DNA from: Macrobrachium rosenbergii | Taxonomy: Eukaryota > Arthropoda > Malacostraca > Decapoda > Palaemonidae | DNA length: 64,000 nucleotides | NCBI RefSeq assembly: GCF_040412425.1 | Contig: NC_089744.1 | Location: 37,580,099 to 37,644,098, forward strand | Direction of reading: 5' to 3' | Part shown: piece after piece, positions 44,640 to 57,399 of the stretch | How the letters are laid out: every line of letters begins with the position of its first letter | Position numbering within the stretch: position 1 is the first letter of the stretch | Made by a program: the position numbers and the translations under genes | The notes under the pieces: model-generated | Databases searched by the model: none | What the model saw: only the letters and a program-made list of their open reading frames with translations | What the model was told of the DNA's origin: nothing

Positions 44640-46290
44640 GAGAACGAAAAAATCGAAATTGTGTCTGGGGTGGTTGAAAGGCGCTGAAAGAGTAAGAGGT
44701 GGTGCTTGTAGTATCAGGAAGACTCCAACAGGCTAAAAAGCTGAACGTGGCAGTGAGTGTAGATGGTCCAGGAATAGAAAGGAATGAGTGAAAGAAAATG
44801 TTTTTAGGATATCCTGTATACATCTGTGCTCGGCAGGAGATGGAGAGCATAAAAGTGTTACACTGGGCGATTCCTCAGCAGAAGTGGCGGAGTGTGAACG
44901 AGATGGCAACATACGCAAATACGGGTTTCTTGGAGAAAATGAGCATGGTGTTTTTTTAAGTTATGAAAATGAATTCTGGAAAGGGGACTGAATATTTGAA
45001 ATGCATGGTTTCCTAAGAGGAGTTTCCAAGTGTACTTGGGAAAGTATGACGAAGACGGAAGAGCAAACGGTTGGTTAAAATGATAGGAGTGGCTGGTGGT
45101 ATATACAACCAATATTTGACTGGGGCAAAAGTTAAGATGCACTGAAGTGTATCTAATAAAGGGAAAGAAGAAGAGTGCATAAGGAGAAAATGGACGAATT
45201 GTGACACCTACGGCTGAGACAGCGGTGGAAGGAGTTGGTAAGTAAAATTCCATGATGGGGGTCAGAGGGCCAGCTGGGAGAGTTTGTGGATATAAGTAGG
45301 CAGGAAGAATAATAATGAAAACATTATTTGAGGTCATATACATGACAGAAAAAAAGATCATACAGAGGATGGATAAGGCAGTCCAGAGACAGTGAAACAC
45401 ATAGCAAGATAAAACCAGAAGGCAAGCAAGAACTTTAAGGAGGTTAACTTCTTCTATAGGTACGTAAATGGGCAAAAAAAAAATTGTTAATAAACAGTGA
45501 ATGCAGCCCTGGTTTATGGAGTGAGTATTTTAAAGATTTTATGAATGTGGAAGATAACAAAGCGGTAGAAATGAATGACAGAGGGGAATAAGTGTACATT
45601 TGAGAATGGGTACGAAAGTGACTGGACATAAGGAGGGCAATTACGAGGCTGAAGAATGGAGACTCATAAGTTGACTGAACTGCAAATGAAAAGCTAAAGT
45701 ACATCCATGACAGACTGATTGTCTGACAAGGGTTTATCAGGTAAGTCTGGACGAGGGCAAGGTTCTGATGGAATAGGTTAGAGGAGTGAATATTTCATTG
45801 AATAAGGGTAAAAGGATATAAAGGTGGATTTAAGAATTAAATAGGCATAATGAAGGCATCGTGCTTACCCTATATAAAAATGGGAAAAAGCACGTTAAAA
45901 CGAAGAAGAATGTTATATGTTATTTTGTAGCCTATACGACAAGCATTAGCGGAGAAAGAACAGTGTGAGTTTACATAAGCGATGTGAGTGGAACGAGTGT
46001 TTGATATGAAAGTTATTTGACAAATTTGAAGGTAAAAGGAAAGAGTACTGGCATACTGATAAAACTGAGGCAATGTGGAGGGTGCTGTTGATGTATGGTA
46101 CAGAAAATACTGTATGCTACCGAGATAAAAAATTTACTTGAGGGAAGCGAAGCGTGTCGGAGTATACAAAGAGAAGAATAGCCTACCTGAATATATATTG
46201 CATGTGGAGTGTACTTATATTTCCGATAATGATCAATTAAGCAAATAAAATATATTTTCCTAAGAAAGGATTTCATAGCCGATATTACAA
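44640..46290 (+). mobile_element. Degenerate non-LTR retrotransposon (LINE)
   Basis: Plus-strand readings include an endonuclease-like stretch ERDGNIRKYGFLGENEHGVF (near 44898), close to the KYGxxGxNENG motif of LINE endonucleases, and KCTWESMTKTEEQ (45028), close to the HKYTWE motif. Later come KYIHDRLIV-QGFIR (near 45700), like the RT motif DEQGGFRKG, and AMWRVLLMYG with LLEGSEAC in a neighbouring frame (46072-46160), like the RT segment after motif A. The order is right for a LINE, but frames are broken throughout. Confidence 0.6.
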
Positions 46291-46535
46291 ATAGTTTTAC
46301 CTACAGGGTGGAGCTTCATACTATTTTTTAACGTAAAAAAAAAAACTCAACTCTCACCTAGGCTACTTCTACTACCTAAACTGAGGTTTTCTTTGTTCCT
46401 GTTCTTACCTCTTTTTTTCAAGGGAAATTACAGACTGTGGGATTTTTTTTTCCGGTGTACCATTAACCCAGTGCCTTTTTCCACACGCAGCTCCCACACC
46501 CTAACGCATCGAGATAGCGCGTACTGCAGATTATG

Positions 46536-46888
46536 TTGTCACACACACACACACACATACAGTATATATATACACACATACATACCCATACACGCACACA
46601 CATATATATATATAGGCTATATATAATTTATAATGTTTGTGTGTGCTTGTTTTACTGTACATTCTTTCACCAATATATAGCCAACCTTCTCTATCTGGGA
46701 GTGAGCAGGGTAGTGCAACTCCACAGGAAAGGAAGATATCATTCACTGCCACGTTCAGCTTTTAACCGTTCAAGGATGAAGAACTGTGCAAATGCCTCCA
46801 CACAGAATCTACCGCTTCATATAAACACAAGAAGAGCTTATCAACAGTTGCACCGACGCCCTACGCGACACAAACTCACACACTCACA

Positions 46889-46919
<31 letters not shown>
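46536..46919. repeat. (CA)n microsatellites
   Basis: CA-rich runs at 46536-46560, 46573-46605 and 46870-46919. The sequence between them has no recognised gene. Confidence 0.9.
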
Positions 46920-46922
<3 letters not shown>

Positions 46923-46959
46923 GCCAACCACCTCCATCTTCCACAAAGTCTCGTCATTA

Positions 46960-47185
46960 CTGGCTATTAAGAACCCGTCGTGACTTACACAGGATCTTCC
47001 GCACCGTCTTTCACCATTTTCTTGGTCTCCCTCTCCTTCCTTCCTCAACTTTGACATTATGCGCATTTCTCACTAGCCTAATCCACTGTCTAATTCTCTC
47101 CACGTGGCTGAGCCAACTCACAACACAGATCAATTACTTCACGTGTGCTGGTCTCTTTACCACATCAAATCTATATATAACTGGC
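46960..47185 (-). mobile_element. Possible LINE C-terminal fragment
   Basis: The minus strand contains CELAQPRGEN-like text and then GRKEGETKKMVKDGAEDPV, resembling the WLGHVERM...GRPRKRW tail of LINE polyproteins. Short and broken. Confidence 0.35.
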
Positions 47186-47267
47186 ACCATGTCAACAACT
47201 GCTATCAGTTCATTGCTCACACAACTCATATAGGCTACATTACATTTTTAATAAAATAAAATAACAA

Positions 47268-47634
47268 GTAAAAAATGCGCCGAAGTTTCTTCAGCGCAAT
47301 CGAGTTTTCTGTACAGCGTATGATGCTGTATGAAAATTTCAGCCACGGCCCATGAAACTCAGCCATGGTCCGGTGGTGGCCTGTGTTGTTAGTACCTATA
47401 GCGGTGCCAAAAGTATGATTATGGCCAAATTTTACCTTAAATAATAAAATATAAACTACTGAGGCTACAGGGCTGCAATTTGGTATGTTTGATGATTGGA
47501 GGGTGGATGATCAACATGGCAATTTGCAGCCCTCTAGCCTCAGTAGTTTTTAAGATCTGAGGGCGGCCAGAAAAAAGTGCGAACGGACAGACAAAACCGT
47601 CACAATAGATTTCTTGTACAGAAAGCTAAAAAGA
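47268..47634. mobile_element. MITE-like foldback element
   Basis: Ends carry GAGTTTTCTGTACAG and the complement AGCTTTCTGTACAAG. Inside, arms at 47453-47490 (AAACTACTGAGGCTACAGGG, then CTGCAATTTGGTATGTT) and 47514-47551 pair over about 38 nt around a 24-nt loop. I recall near-identical sequence in the untranslated regions of many shrimp and prawn transcripts, but cannot check that here. Confidence 0.7.
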
Positions 47635-47639
47635 ACACC

Positions 47640-48695
47640 CGATCTTCACTTAAAAAAATTCTCTAAGCCTACGATATTGCATCAACTACCCTTACTTCCA
47701 AATTACTACAATTCAACTGCTTCCATTCTTCCATCCTCTATACTAACATTCTGTCCCACTTCTTTGGCTTCCATTTACCAAAGTAACTGCTATGGTTAAT
47801 CACTTACAACTTTCTCTCCTCACCAACACTTTCAGACTCTTGAACCTTCTTCGTTTATTTCCCGTGACCGCAGTTTCCCTCATGTCCTAAGGTATTTGCT
47901 TATTCATGCTCTGGTATACCTTTGCACTGAGCTGCATTTACAGAGACATGAGGCTTCTTATCTTTGGAATTTGTATAATCCGCAAAGAAAAACCCTTCAA
48001 TTTCGGTATTTCTCTGTCCTTTCCATGAGCCCTTCTCACTTTACTAAGAAACTCAATCGTCTTAATTATAGCCAGCCGCATTCTGGACCATTTCTGTCCG
48101 ACTAATACAACACTCGATTGCCATTCTTGCTTCAGCAAAATTACAACAAAAAAACGGAGCTCAAGCCACTCCTCTTCCCACCATTACCTCCACCAGCGAA
48201 CACTTTATAGTAAACTTCCCTCACCAATTATGCCGTCTCTTTCTCTACCACGTACCTTTGCATAACAAACCATCCAGCCCAACTACCCTTCTCTCTCCAG
48301 TTCCCTTCAATCACAACCGAGGGCAGTCACTTTCAATCTCACCCTTTCATTCTTGAACCAAATACATTTACCATCACAAATGTTTCTCATTTCGGACTCG
48401 ATCTTACCCATACAACCCTCATACTAGCATATTTGTATACTTTCACCTGTACTCCCGGTCTTTCCGACATAAAAAACGACGACCCAAACCTCTGAGCTTC
48501 CATCTCTCGACAACCCTCGTCACAGTCGCTCTGTCCTTCCTAATCCACAACACACTACCCACATCACTTGGGCTTCCTGTACGTCAAAATGTCAATCTCT
48601 CCTTGAAAAAACCTAGTGGCATACATTCTGTTCTCCCGTACCATATCTGCTGACATTCAACCCGATGGCTTGGTACCTTACTTAATTATATTCTG
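47640..48695. other. Pyrimidine-rich stretch, unclassified
   Basis: C+T-rich on the plus strand. A minus-strand frame of 66 residues (48138-47938) shows no known motif. Possibly an antisense LINE remnant. Confidence 0.3.
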
Positions 48696-48701
48696 CTATA
48701 G

Positions 48702-49000
48702 AGAATAGAATATAGTATTTAGGCAAAAGGCCAAGCGCTCGGACCTATAAGGTCATTCAGCGCTTAAAGGGAAACTGACAGTAAGAAGGCTTGAAAGGTG
48801 TAACAGGAGGAAAACCTCACAGGTGCAACAAATGTTAGTGTGTGAAAAGTCAGATGGAAGAAAGAAAATATGAACAGAGGCACAGTGAAAGGAATGAAAG
48901 AGTATGCAGCTAGGGGCCGAAGGGAAACTGCAAAGACCCTTAAGTAATGCCTACAGTAACCCGGATGAGGTGCACTGACGGCACTAACCCCTATCGGGAT
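48702..49000 (+). repeat. SINE-like repeat, copy 6
   Basis: Landmarks ATTTAGGCAAAAGGCCAAGC, AGGAGGAAAACCTCACAGGT and GGCACTAACCCCTATCGGG. Confidence 0.88.
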
Positions 49001-49004
49001 ATTC

Positions 49005-49885
49005 TGTAATACCGCAAGCTTAAGTAATGTAACCCCTATAACCTATATCAGCAGCCTAAGTCAGTTTGGAAGGACTTGACTTCCAATCCAAGAAAGTGGT
49101 TCGTAGGCCGTCGTTCCACAGCACTCAAACAGCATATGGCCAAGGGCTAGCAACCTCACATGCTGAGAACCTGCATAGTAACACCTGGCGCACCCCCGCC
49201 CCCATAAGAAAAAGGCGTATGGTGAAATACACACAAACACACACACACACATATATGTGCGTGTGTGTTTGTGTGTTACTGCGACTAACCATAAATACAA
49301 ATATCTCAGACTGTCAATATATAGCACCCTAATTCGTCTTTTTTTTTTCTTTCTTTTTACACAGCATGTTTATTCAAGCAAACCTCTGCTGGCTTGTTTC
49401 ATTAAATGAATGCACACTATAGATCAAGCAATATATAAGACGTATCGATAACTAATTAACACGTATCGATAAGTAATTAACAGTAACACTAATTCAAAAT
49501 ACACTGCGGAAATTGTAAGGTGAGAATTCAATCATATAACTTCAGGAGTCGACAAAACCATCATTCCTCGAGTTACTTATCAAGCAGATTCTAATCACTG
49601 ACGATAAGCAGCATGTCGTCACGCTTGACTGGCGTCTTCAGAGACAACAGGTCAGCCATAGTTCAGTGACACTTCAACCAAGGCTCCAGCAATAATGTAC
49701 AGATACATACACATCCCGATTGAAAATGTTTACTGTAGTGGCTTTGGCCATCACGTGAGCAGGTACGGGGTTTTTAAAAGGATGTTTTTTCCAGTAAAAT
49801 TTGAATCAATTTTACACACTACCATGACGATAACAAAGTGGTTTGGCAATATTCAATTTGTAAACAATTCAGCAAGACTGGTGTA
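49005..49885. other. No recognised feature
   Basis: Short CA/TG and pyrimidine runs near 49228-49275 and 49340-49360; a direct repeat of ACGTATCGATAACTAATTAA at 49440 and 49462. Confidence 0.45.
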
Positions 49886-49893
49886 GAGAGCAC

Positions 49894-50197
49894 AACAGAA
49901 TACAGAATTTAGGCCAAGGGCCAAGCGCTCGGACCTATGAAGTCATTCAGCACTGAAACGGAAATTGACAGTAAAAAGTTTTGAAAGGTGTAACAGGAGG
50001 AAAACCCTGGCAGTTGCACAATTAAAAAAGTGTTAGGACAAGGTGGAAAGTAAGATGGAAGAAAGAGGAATATGAACAGAGGTACAGTAAAAGGAATGAA
50101 AGGGATTGCACCTAGGGGTCGAAGGGACGCTGCAAAAAACCTTAAGTGATGCCTACAGTGTACCGCATGAGATGCACTGGCGGCACTAACCTCCTAA
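49894..50197 (+). repeat. SINE-like repeat, copy 7
   Basis: Landmarks AGAATTTAGGCCAAGGGCCA, CCTATGAAGTCATTCAGCAC and GGCACTAACCTCCTAAGG. Confidence 0.88.
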
Positions 50198-50599
50198 GGT
50201 GGACTTCTGTAGAGGAGACTGCCGTGCCTAAAAATTTATGACGAACTTTCAAATGTAAACTGTCATGCAACAATGACCACACAAAATACAAAAATGACAC
50301 GACAAAAATATAAAGATGACTAAGCGAAAATATAAAAAATATTTTTTGGCTCACCAGTCATTTTGGTTTACAAGTGACCACACATGATCAGCATCCGGTG
50401 ATTCCACACTAAGAGATTACCCTCAAAATAATCTGGGATTAACCATAGATAAATCTCTACTAGAAACGCACGCAGTAGGGTTCATCCGAAATGAGGGAAT
50501 GGCCATTCAATAGAGGATCTGAAACCGCGGACTAGAGTCGAAAGGACCGATAATACCAACCTTTTGACAGCTGGGATTTGTCTGAGGTTGAACATTAGA

Positions 50600-51300
50600 G
50601 GCCTTTTCTTTTACAACTGTGACAGAGGTCTTCTTCCTCCACTCCAGTTATTCATTCTTTTCTTTCTCGCTGCTGTTACAGTCTTTTCTTTATCCCAATT
50701 ATTACACTTTGTTTTACCCAGGCAGACTAACAGAGGTCTTTTATCCATACCTTTAATTTATTCTTTTCTTCTTCCTATCTGTTAACGTCTATTTCTTTAA
50801 CCAAGTTATAGCGAGTTATTTCTATTTTCCTCCAAACCATCCCGTATTGTTATTCTTTTCTCCGTCCCACTTATTAGGTTCTTTACTCCTCGTTATATCA
50901 TTCCTTTTCCCTTTACAATCACTGTTCTTCTCCCCACCCACCTCTTGAGTTCTTTCCTCAATTAGGTTATGGAGTTCTTTTCCCTCATTCGAGTTACTGA
51001 CTTCTTTTCTCGATACCAGTTACATAATCTCCCCATCTCAATACTATTTGCCTGTCCCATTATCGAGTTTTTTTTTTTTTTTTTTTATCCCAGTTCTTAG
51101 TTTTTTTTCGCCCCAGATCTTTAATTCGTCTTTCCATCCTAATCACAGTTATTCTGTCCACCCCAAATTTCAAAGTTCTTTTCGGCATCCCAGAATTAGT
51201 TCTTTTATCCAGCCCACTTCCGTTTTTCTTTCATCCTACTGACTGGGGTGAAGTTCAGTAAGTCTTTTCAGCCCAGTTGAAAAAATTAAGTTTCCTTTCC
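50600..51300. repeat. Pyrimidine-rich degenerate tandem region
   Basis: Phrases of the type AGTTCTTTTCCC, CCCAGTTA and TTATTCTTTTCTCC recur about every 30-55 bp for 700 bp, with a T-run at 51067-51086. No frame is supported. Confidence 0.55.
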
Positions 51301-51519
51301 CATCGCCTGCTAGTGTTCTGATTAAGCTGGAGTCATGCCAGCACGGGCCCTTGCTCATACAGCAGCCCGTAAGCTTTCCCATCGCCTTTATTTGTTACCA
51401 ATCGGAATCATTCTTTCATATTTTGATGAAACTGATCTTCCGCCAGCCTCCTGATTAAGGATGAATGGGAGCGACACGGGAAGTTTTCTCTGTAGCATTT
51501 CTAAAGGTGTCAAAGATAG

Positions 51520-51785
51520 ACAGAATATGGAATTTAGGCCAAAGGCCAAGCACTGGGATCTATGAGGTCACTCAGAGTTGAAATGGAAACTGACAGTAAG
51601 AAGGTTTGAAAGGTGCAACAAGAGGAAAACCTCGTAGTTGCACTATGAAACAATTGTTAAAAGAAAGTGGAAAGTCAGATGGAAAAGAATATGAACGGAG
51701 GTACAGTAAAAGGAATAAAAAAGGGTTGCAGCCAGGGTCCGAAGGGACGTTGCAAAAACCCTAAGTAATGCCTACAATGCACCAA
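51520..51785 (+). repeat. SINE-like repeat, copy 8
   Basis: Landmarks GGAATTTAGGCCAAAGGCCA, CAAGAGGAAAACCTCGTAGT and GCAAAAACCCTAAGTAATGC; the tail is lost. Confidence 0.87.
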
Positions 51786-51789
51786 TAAA

Positions 51790-52148
51790 GATGTCATTGC
51801 AGCCGCCACAATTCCGCTGAACTCTAGGGGAGAGTAATGCTCAACTCAGGTGGCCATGTAACACCTGTCAGGTCATCTCTTCCACCATTTATTCTGCAGA
51901 ATTCAGCAGCCCTTAAATAGCACGCTTAGATGACACTTTTTGAACTGGTAACCCTTGGAACTTTCTCCTGCCTCTGTTTTCCATGATTCGTAAAACCTTA
52001 CGGACCCCCAGCCCCCCAAAAGGTCAAATCCCATTACTTTGACTTCAACCCATCTTTACCGTAATTTCTTTGGACCTGCGCCAAAAACTAAGCAGCAAGA
52101 AATATAAATTATACAACTTTACATATATAATAGATATATATGTGTGTA

Positions 52149-52150
<2 letters not shown>
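51790..52150. other. No recognised feature
   Basis: Nothing supported. Confidence 0.5.

Positions 52151-52152
<2 letters not shown>

Positions 52153-52230
<78 letters not shown>
52153..52230. repeat. (AT)n microsatellite
   Basis: About 39 AT units. Confidence 0.98.
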
Positions 52231-52232
<2 letters not shown>

Positions 52233-52463
52233 GTACAAACATACACACATTATATATACATATTTACACAAAATATTCCGGATTATACATTTGCATGAAA
52301 GGCTGAGGTCGATATAAATCCTATCAAAGCTTTTATTTTAAAGATACAAAATATTTACATATCAGTAAGTCTACTAAAAAGACCTTTGAACTATGACAAT
52401 GGGGAAAATGCCTACTCATAAAATAGTTGAGCTTCTAATCGTACTCGCAGTTCTAAAGGAGAA

Positions 52464-52822
<359 letters not shown>

Positions 52823-52824
52823 AG

Positions 52825-53085
52825 ACACATATAAGTATATACATATAATATATATATATAAATTATGTATATATTTATATATATACATATCTTCCGTATG
52901 TATTATACACATAATACATACGTGTAAGTATGTTCATATCTATAAATAATTTTACGAGGCCAGTTACATGTGCCTATAAAGGGAGAAAAACACAAGCTAC
53001 TCAAATGCTGTGCAACACCCGTCCCCTGCAAACGTAAACATATGAAGTTCAACTGCACGAGATCCTAGATACACACTGACTCATT

Positions 53086-53137
<52 letters not shown>

Positions 53138-53685
53138 ACTTCAAGGTCTTCCTGATATTGCCCAACTGCATTTAAGCTTTGTTTAACAAACAAGAGCAAT
53201 GTGAAATCGAAGTTTTACACAACTGGAAAACTAGAAAACTGCTTTATGAAAAAGCTTTGCAAAATTATTGAAACTACTTCGCTTTAACGAGTCTAGTGGC
53301 GGAAAAAAACAAAAGAAGAACCTTCAATCAGACCGAATACCAGATGCAAGCAGATTTACTAAAGCTTCTTGGTACAAGATGATCCTTAAAAGATCGTCCT
53401 TACAAGTTACTGGGCGATGCAAACCAAAGAATCTCTACAAATCGATGAGAAAAACATCGGCCGGTGTCGCTCTTGCTCTTTATAAGAGTGGAGGTGCAAA
53501 ACACGTGACGAGCCACACGTTCTGGGCGTGAATCACTCAACTTCCTGGAAACTGACTCAACCCATCCTCTGCTCTGAGATAATTAAGTTTGAACGGTATG
53601 ATGATTATCAACAAGCACGTGTTCGAATGTACATTTTGTGGTGACGGCTTTAAATGCAAAAAGGAAAATAAACTTCTATAATTTG
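52825..53685. repeat. Mixed stretch with a (GA)n microsatellite
   Basis: (GA)n at 53091-53134. The flanks show no recognised gene; an 87-residue plus-strand frame (53268-53531) has no family motif. Confidence 0.6.
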
Positions 53686-53687
53686 CC

Positions 53688-53689
<2 letters not shown>

Positions 53690-53750
<61 letters not shown>

Positions 53751-53862
53751 TGTGTTCTATTGAAAAGAATGGCAGCATTAGTATAATTCTACCGATGCTG
53801 TTATTCTTTTTTAAAGAACCTGCTTAAAAGAAGGTCTAACAACTCCAACTAACAACAACAAC

Positions 53863-53911
<49 letters not shown>

Positions 53912-54001
53912 CCTTCTCTGTGCTGTTTCTAAGGCCTTTAATTTATACAGAATTCTCTATCTGTCTTAAAATCTTCTCACCAGCGTACAGCTGGTATATC
54001 A

Positions 54002-54082
<81 letters not shown>

Positions 54083-54350
54083 TTGTGTTGAAAATAACGG
54101 CAGTTTTCAACGACTTCATCTTATACAGGGTTTCTTTTAATTCCCTTGACAATTCGTTTTTCCGCCTCAGCTAGGTTGTTGAGTAGAATTCCAATATTCA
54201 TATTTGTCTAAATTGGGAGATTTGTCAAAGACTGTTTTATGAAAGCTAAGCCAGAAAAACGAATTGTCAGAATTGAAAAAACTCTGTATAAGATTAATTC
54301 CTTGAAAACTGCCATTATTTTCAACAAAACAGGCCTCAAAGACGGTCTAC

Positions 54351-54420
<70 letters not shown>

Positions 54421-54421
54421 G
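53690..54421. repeat. Four (AAT)n arrays with inverted repeats
   Basis: AAT arrays at 53690-53749, 53859-53909, 54002-54082 and 54357-54421, all in the same orientation. Between the last two, 54083-54168 and 54249-54329 are inverted copies (GTTGAAAATAA(C/T)GGCAGTTT and GACAATTCGTTTTTC). A shorter palindrome with AATGGCAGCATTAGTATAAT follows the first array. Confidence 0.85.
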
Positions 54422-54720
54422 TTTCATGCGACAATCTAAAAACCCATTAACAACCTCGATCATCAAATGGTAAAGATTAAGACAACAAAAACAGTTTGGG
54501 TAAAGTCAAAGCATAAATAAACCAAAACAAAAGTTCAGTGGGTTATGGAGACGGTGCAACCTCATGTCTCTATAAAGACCACTCCCGTTTACCATAGATC
54601 GAGAACAGCAGCGAAATCGCGGCACCTTTATTGTCAAGATACCGGCACCCTTCGAGAAAAGCAGCACATATTAACTCATAAGGCACAGACGAGTAGCAAA
54701 CTCAGGCTTAACGACAGTAA

Positions 54721-55040
54721 TGGAATGGAATGGAATACAGAATTTAGGCCAAAATCCAAGCGCTGGGACTTATGAAGTCATTCAGCGCTGAAAGGAACTC
54801 GAGAGTAGAAAGGTCGAAAGGTGTAACAGGAGGAAATCCTCACAGTTGTACATTTGTTGTGAGAGGAAGGATAGCAAGATGGAAGAAAGAGAATATGAAC
54901 GGAGGCACTGTAAATGGAATGACAGGGGTTGCAGTTAGGGGTCAAAGGGACGCTGCCAACCAAGGTCTACAGATTAAATCTCAAGTAATGCCTGCAGGGC
55001 ACCGCGTAAGGTGCACTGACGACACTACCTCCTCTGGGGT
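54721..55040 (+). repeat. SINE-like repeat, copy 9
   Basis: Landmarks AGAATTTAGGCCAAAATCCA, ATGAAGTCATTCAGCGCTGA and AACAGGAGGAAATCCTCACA; tail TGACGACACTACCTCCTCTGGG. Confidence 0.88.
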
Positions 55041-55044
55041 GATG

Positions 55045-55546
55045 GCAGTAATATTAAAGCTACTGAAAGACAACCAAAAATATCATCGTCCAGACCTACA
55101 AATTATTAATAAAAGGAAACCGCAACTTGAAAAGATCTGCAACTGGTAATCTTAAAGGGATCACCATCTCTGTAGATATACAAAGCTCTCTATGATCGTC
55201 AGTAGCTTTGTGGAAGCATTTGATAATGTCTTTACGCTGTAGACAAGTCAGTTGGGTCAAAGCTGAGAAGTATTTTCCAGGTTGCTCACAACTACCGGCT
55301 GCCAAATATCGTTTACTAACTCGTTGAACACCACTGTAATTCATATTTGTCCACCACCATGCAATTGGGTGTGTACTGACAGACAGGGGATACACATTTC
55401 ATCAACATGAAAGATATTAATTACGCTACGGACACTGAATTAAAATAAATTTTAAACACGATAATCAGAAAGTCTTTCAACGCATGAAGTGACTGAGGAA
55501 GGAAAGATGGTGGTAGATCTAACAACTGGCATAAAATATGGATCAA

Positions 55547-55550
<4 letters not shown>
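55045..55550. other. No recognised feature
   Basis: Nothing supported on either strand. Confidence 0.45.

Positions 55551-55553
<3 letters not shown>

Positions 55554-55596
<43 letters not shown>
55554..55596. repeat. (GA)n microsatellite
   Basis: About 21 GA units. Confidence 0.98.
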
Positions 55597-55598
<2 letters not shown>

Positions 55599-55980
55599 CT
55601 GATAAGATATTTGATAAGAGAAATTAGGCATGTAACACAAATGATAAATTTCCATGAAGAGAAACTTGAGAAATATACTGTATAATAACACATCATGAGT
55701 CCTCATGTATCTACTTTTACCCTGTGTAACGACGACAGTCCAAGGGGAAATAAATTCCCTGTTCAGAATGGCCTTCGTCCAGCCCGGCTGCAAGGCACTC
55801 CCAGCAAGGTCCCTCAAGTAAGCATGTAAAGGAAGGCACCTTGGCCCAAGGTTCGTGACGGAACGTAACGTCTGTAGGGACTGCACTTCACGTAGTTACA
55901 AATGCATCTATTTTCTAATATATACACATTCTAGTCTGTCGTCCAATTCTCTAAATAAAAAAAAAGAATGGTTGGGGGTA

Positions 55981-55983
<3 letters not shown>

Positions 55984-56067
<84 letters not shown>
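55984..56067. repeat. (AT)n microsatellite
   Basis: About 42 AT units. Confidence 0.98.
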
Positions 56068-56069
<2 letters not shown>

Positions 56070-56071
<2 letters not shown>

Positions 56072-57044
56072 TTAATATTTGTGTTTAAATCACGCTACTG
56101 ACGAACCTTCAACTTTGCAACTTTTTAAGTTCCACTAAAAAAGCTATCTGAACGGTAATCAGGATTATAGATCAATATACAATGAGCTGAATCACGAGGT
56201 AACTTTTCTTTAAAAAATAAAACAATCCTCTATTTTACCCAGGCATTAACTCTTTACAGACAGGCGTTTCCTTTTAAAGGAGAACAAGTAACTAGAGTCT
56301 TCATTGTACTAAATGAAAATTCTTTATAGTGACTTGACTTGCTATCTTTAAGAAAGTTCTAAATAAGAAAAACCACTGCGTTTTGTGCCATTTTCACTAA
56401 AATTTAAACAAATGAAAATTCATTTCGAAAATAAGGCCGAATAATAATAGCCAACATTGAGCCAGATATTGTTAAAACACAGTCCACAGACCATCTAACT
56501 TTACCATATTCTACATAAAAACTTTTCCACTTTACATGGGCGAATAAATGTCTCATATAAAAAACTAATAAAATACTTCCCAAGGCCTTTTGCCAAATTC
56601 TTAAGTGCTACATCAGTCACGCCTCTTCAGGTTTAAGAGTACAGATAGATTACCCTGTCATTTTCTAACGAGCTCATAAACTAAATAAACTAAACCTGCC
56701 GGTTATCCACTAGGTGTAAAAAGAGCCTGGAATCAAAATCCTAAATTGAAACACCGAAACTCACTTCCACTAAGCCCAATCGAACACTGCAAGAAATAAC
56801 CATAAACAACAGGAGAGCAGCTAAAAACTAAGGTAGATAAAAGACAGATGCAAAGATCAGTTCCATGCGAAATAAGCAATAACCTGCTCATCACACTTCT
56901 GGAACAGGACTACGATTGAGACCTTGAACAAGAATAAATTACTAGAATGCAAAACGTAAAGGTCGATGTTTATAAATGCAAGAACTTCATTATTATACTG
57001 TTAAGCAGCAGCTACATGCAATACAAATGAGATGAAAAATCTAA

Positions 57045-57045
<1 letters not shown>
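56070..57045. other. AT-rich, no recognised feature
   Basis: Nothing supported. Confidence 0.5.

Positions 57046-57047
<2 letters not shown>

Positions 57048-57134
<87 letters not shown>
57048..57134. repeat. (GA)n microsatellite
   Basis: About 43 GA units. Confidence 0.98.
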
Positions 57135-57137
<3 letters not shown>

Positions 57138-57399
57138 AAGACGTGAAATTTAACATATAACGATAATGTTCAGAACGTTTTCTGCAAGTAAAGAGGCTTA
57201 TACCCTTCATATTAACCCCTCCTTAAAGCGGCTCTGAGCTAGAACAATTTGCACGTCCGATACGTTAGGGTTATTATTTTCACATGAGATTCAAAAGGAA
57301 ACAAACCTACCACTTCTAAATTTTAATTCTTTTACTTTCAAGTCTCCGCAATGACTAAAGGTGATAAACATCTCTGACCTGTCAGAACAATGATCCTAT

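Noticed and set aside
51320..51380. Stem CGGGC...GCCCG resembling part of a tRNA
   Set aside because: No complete cloverleaf or internal promoter boxes; not called as tRNA.
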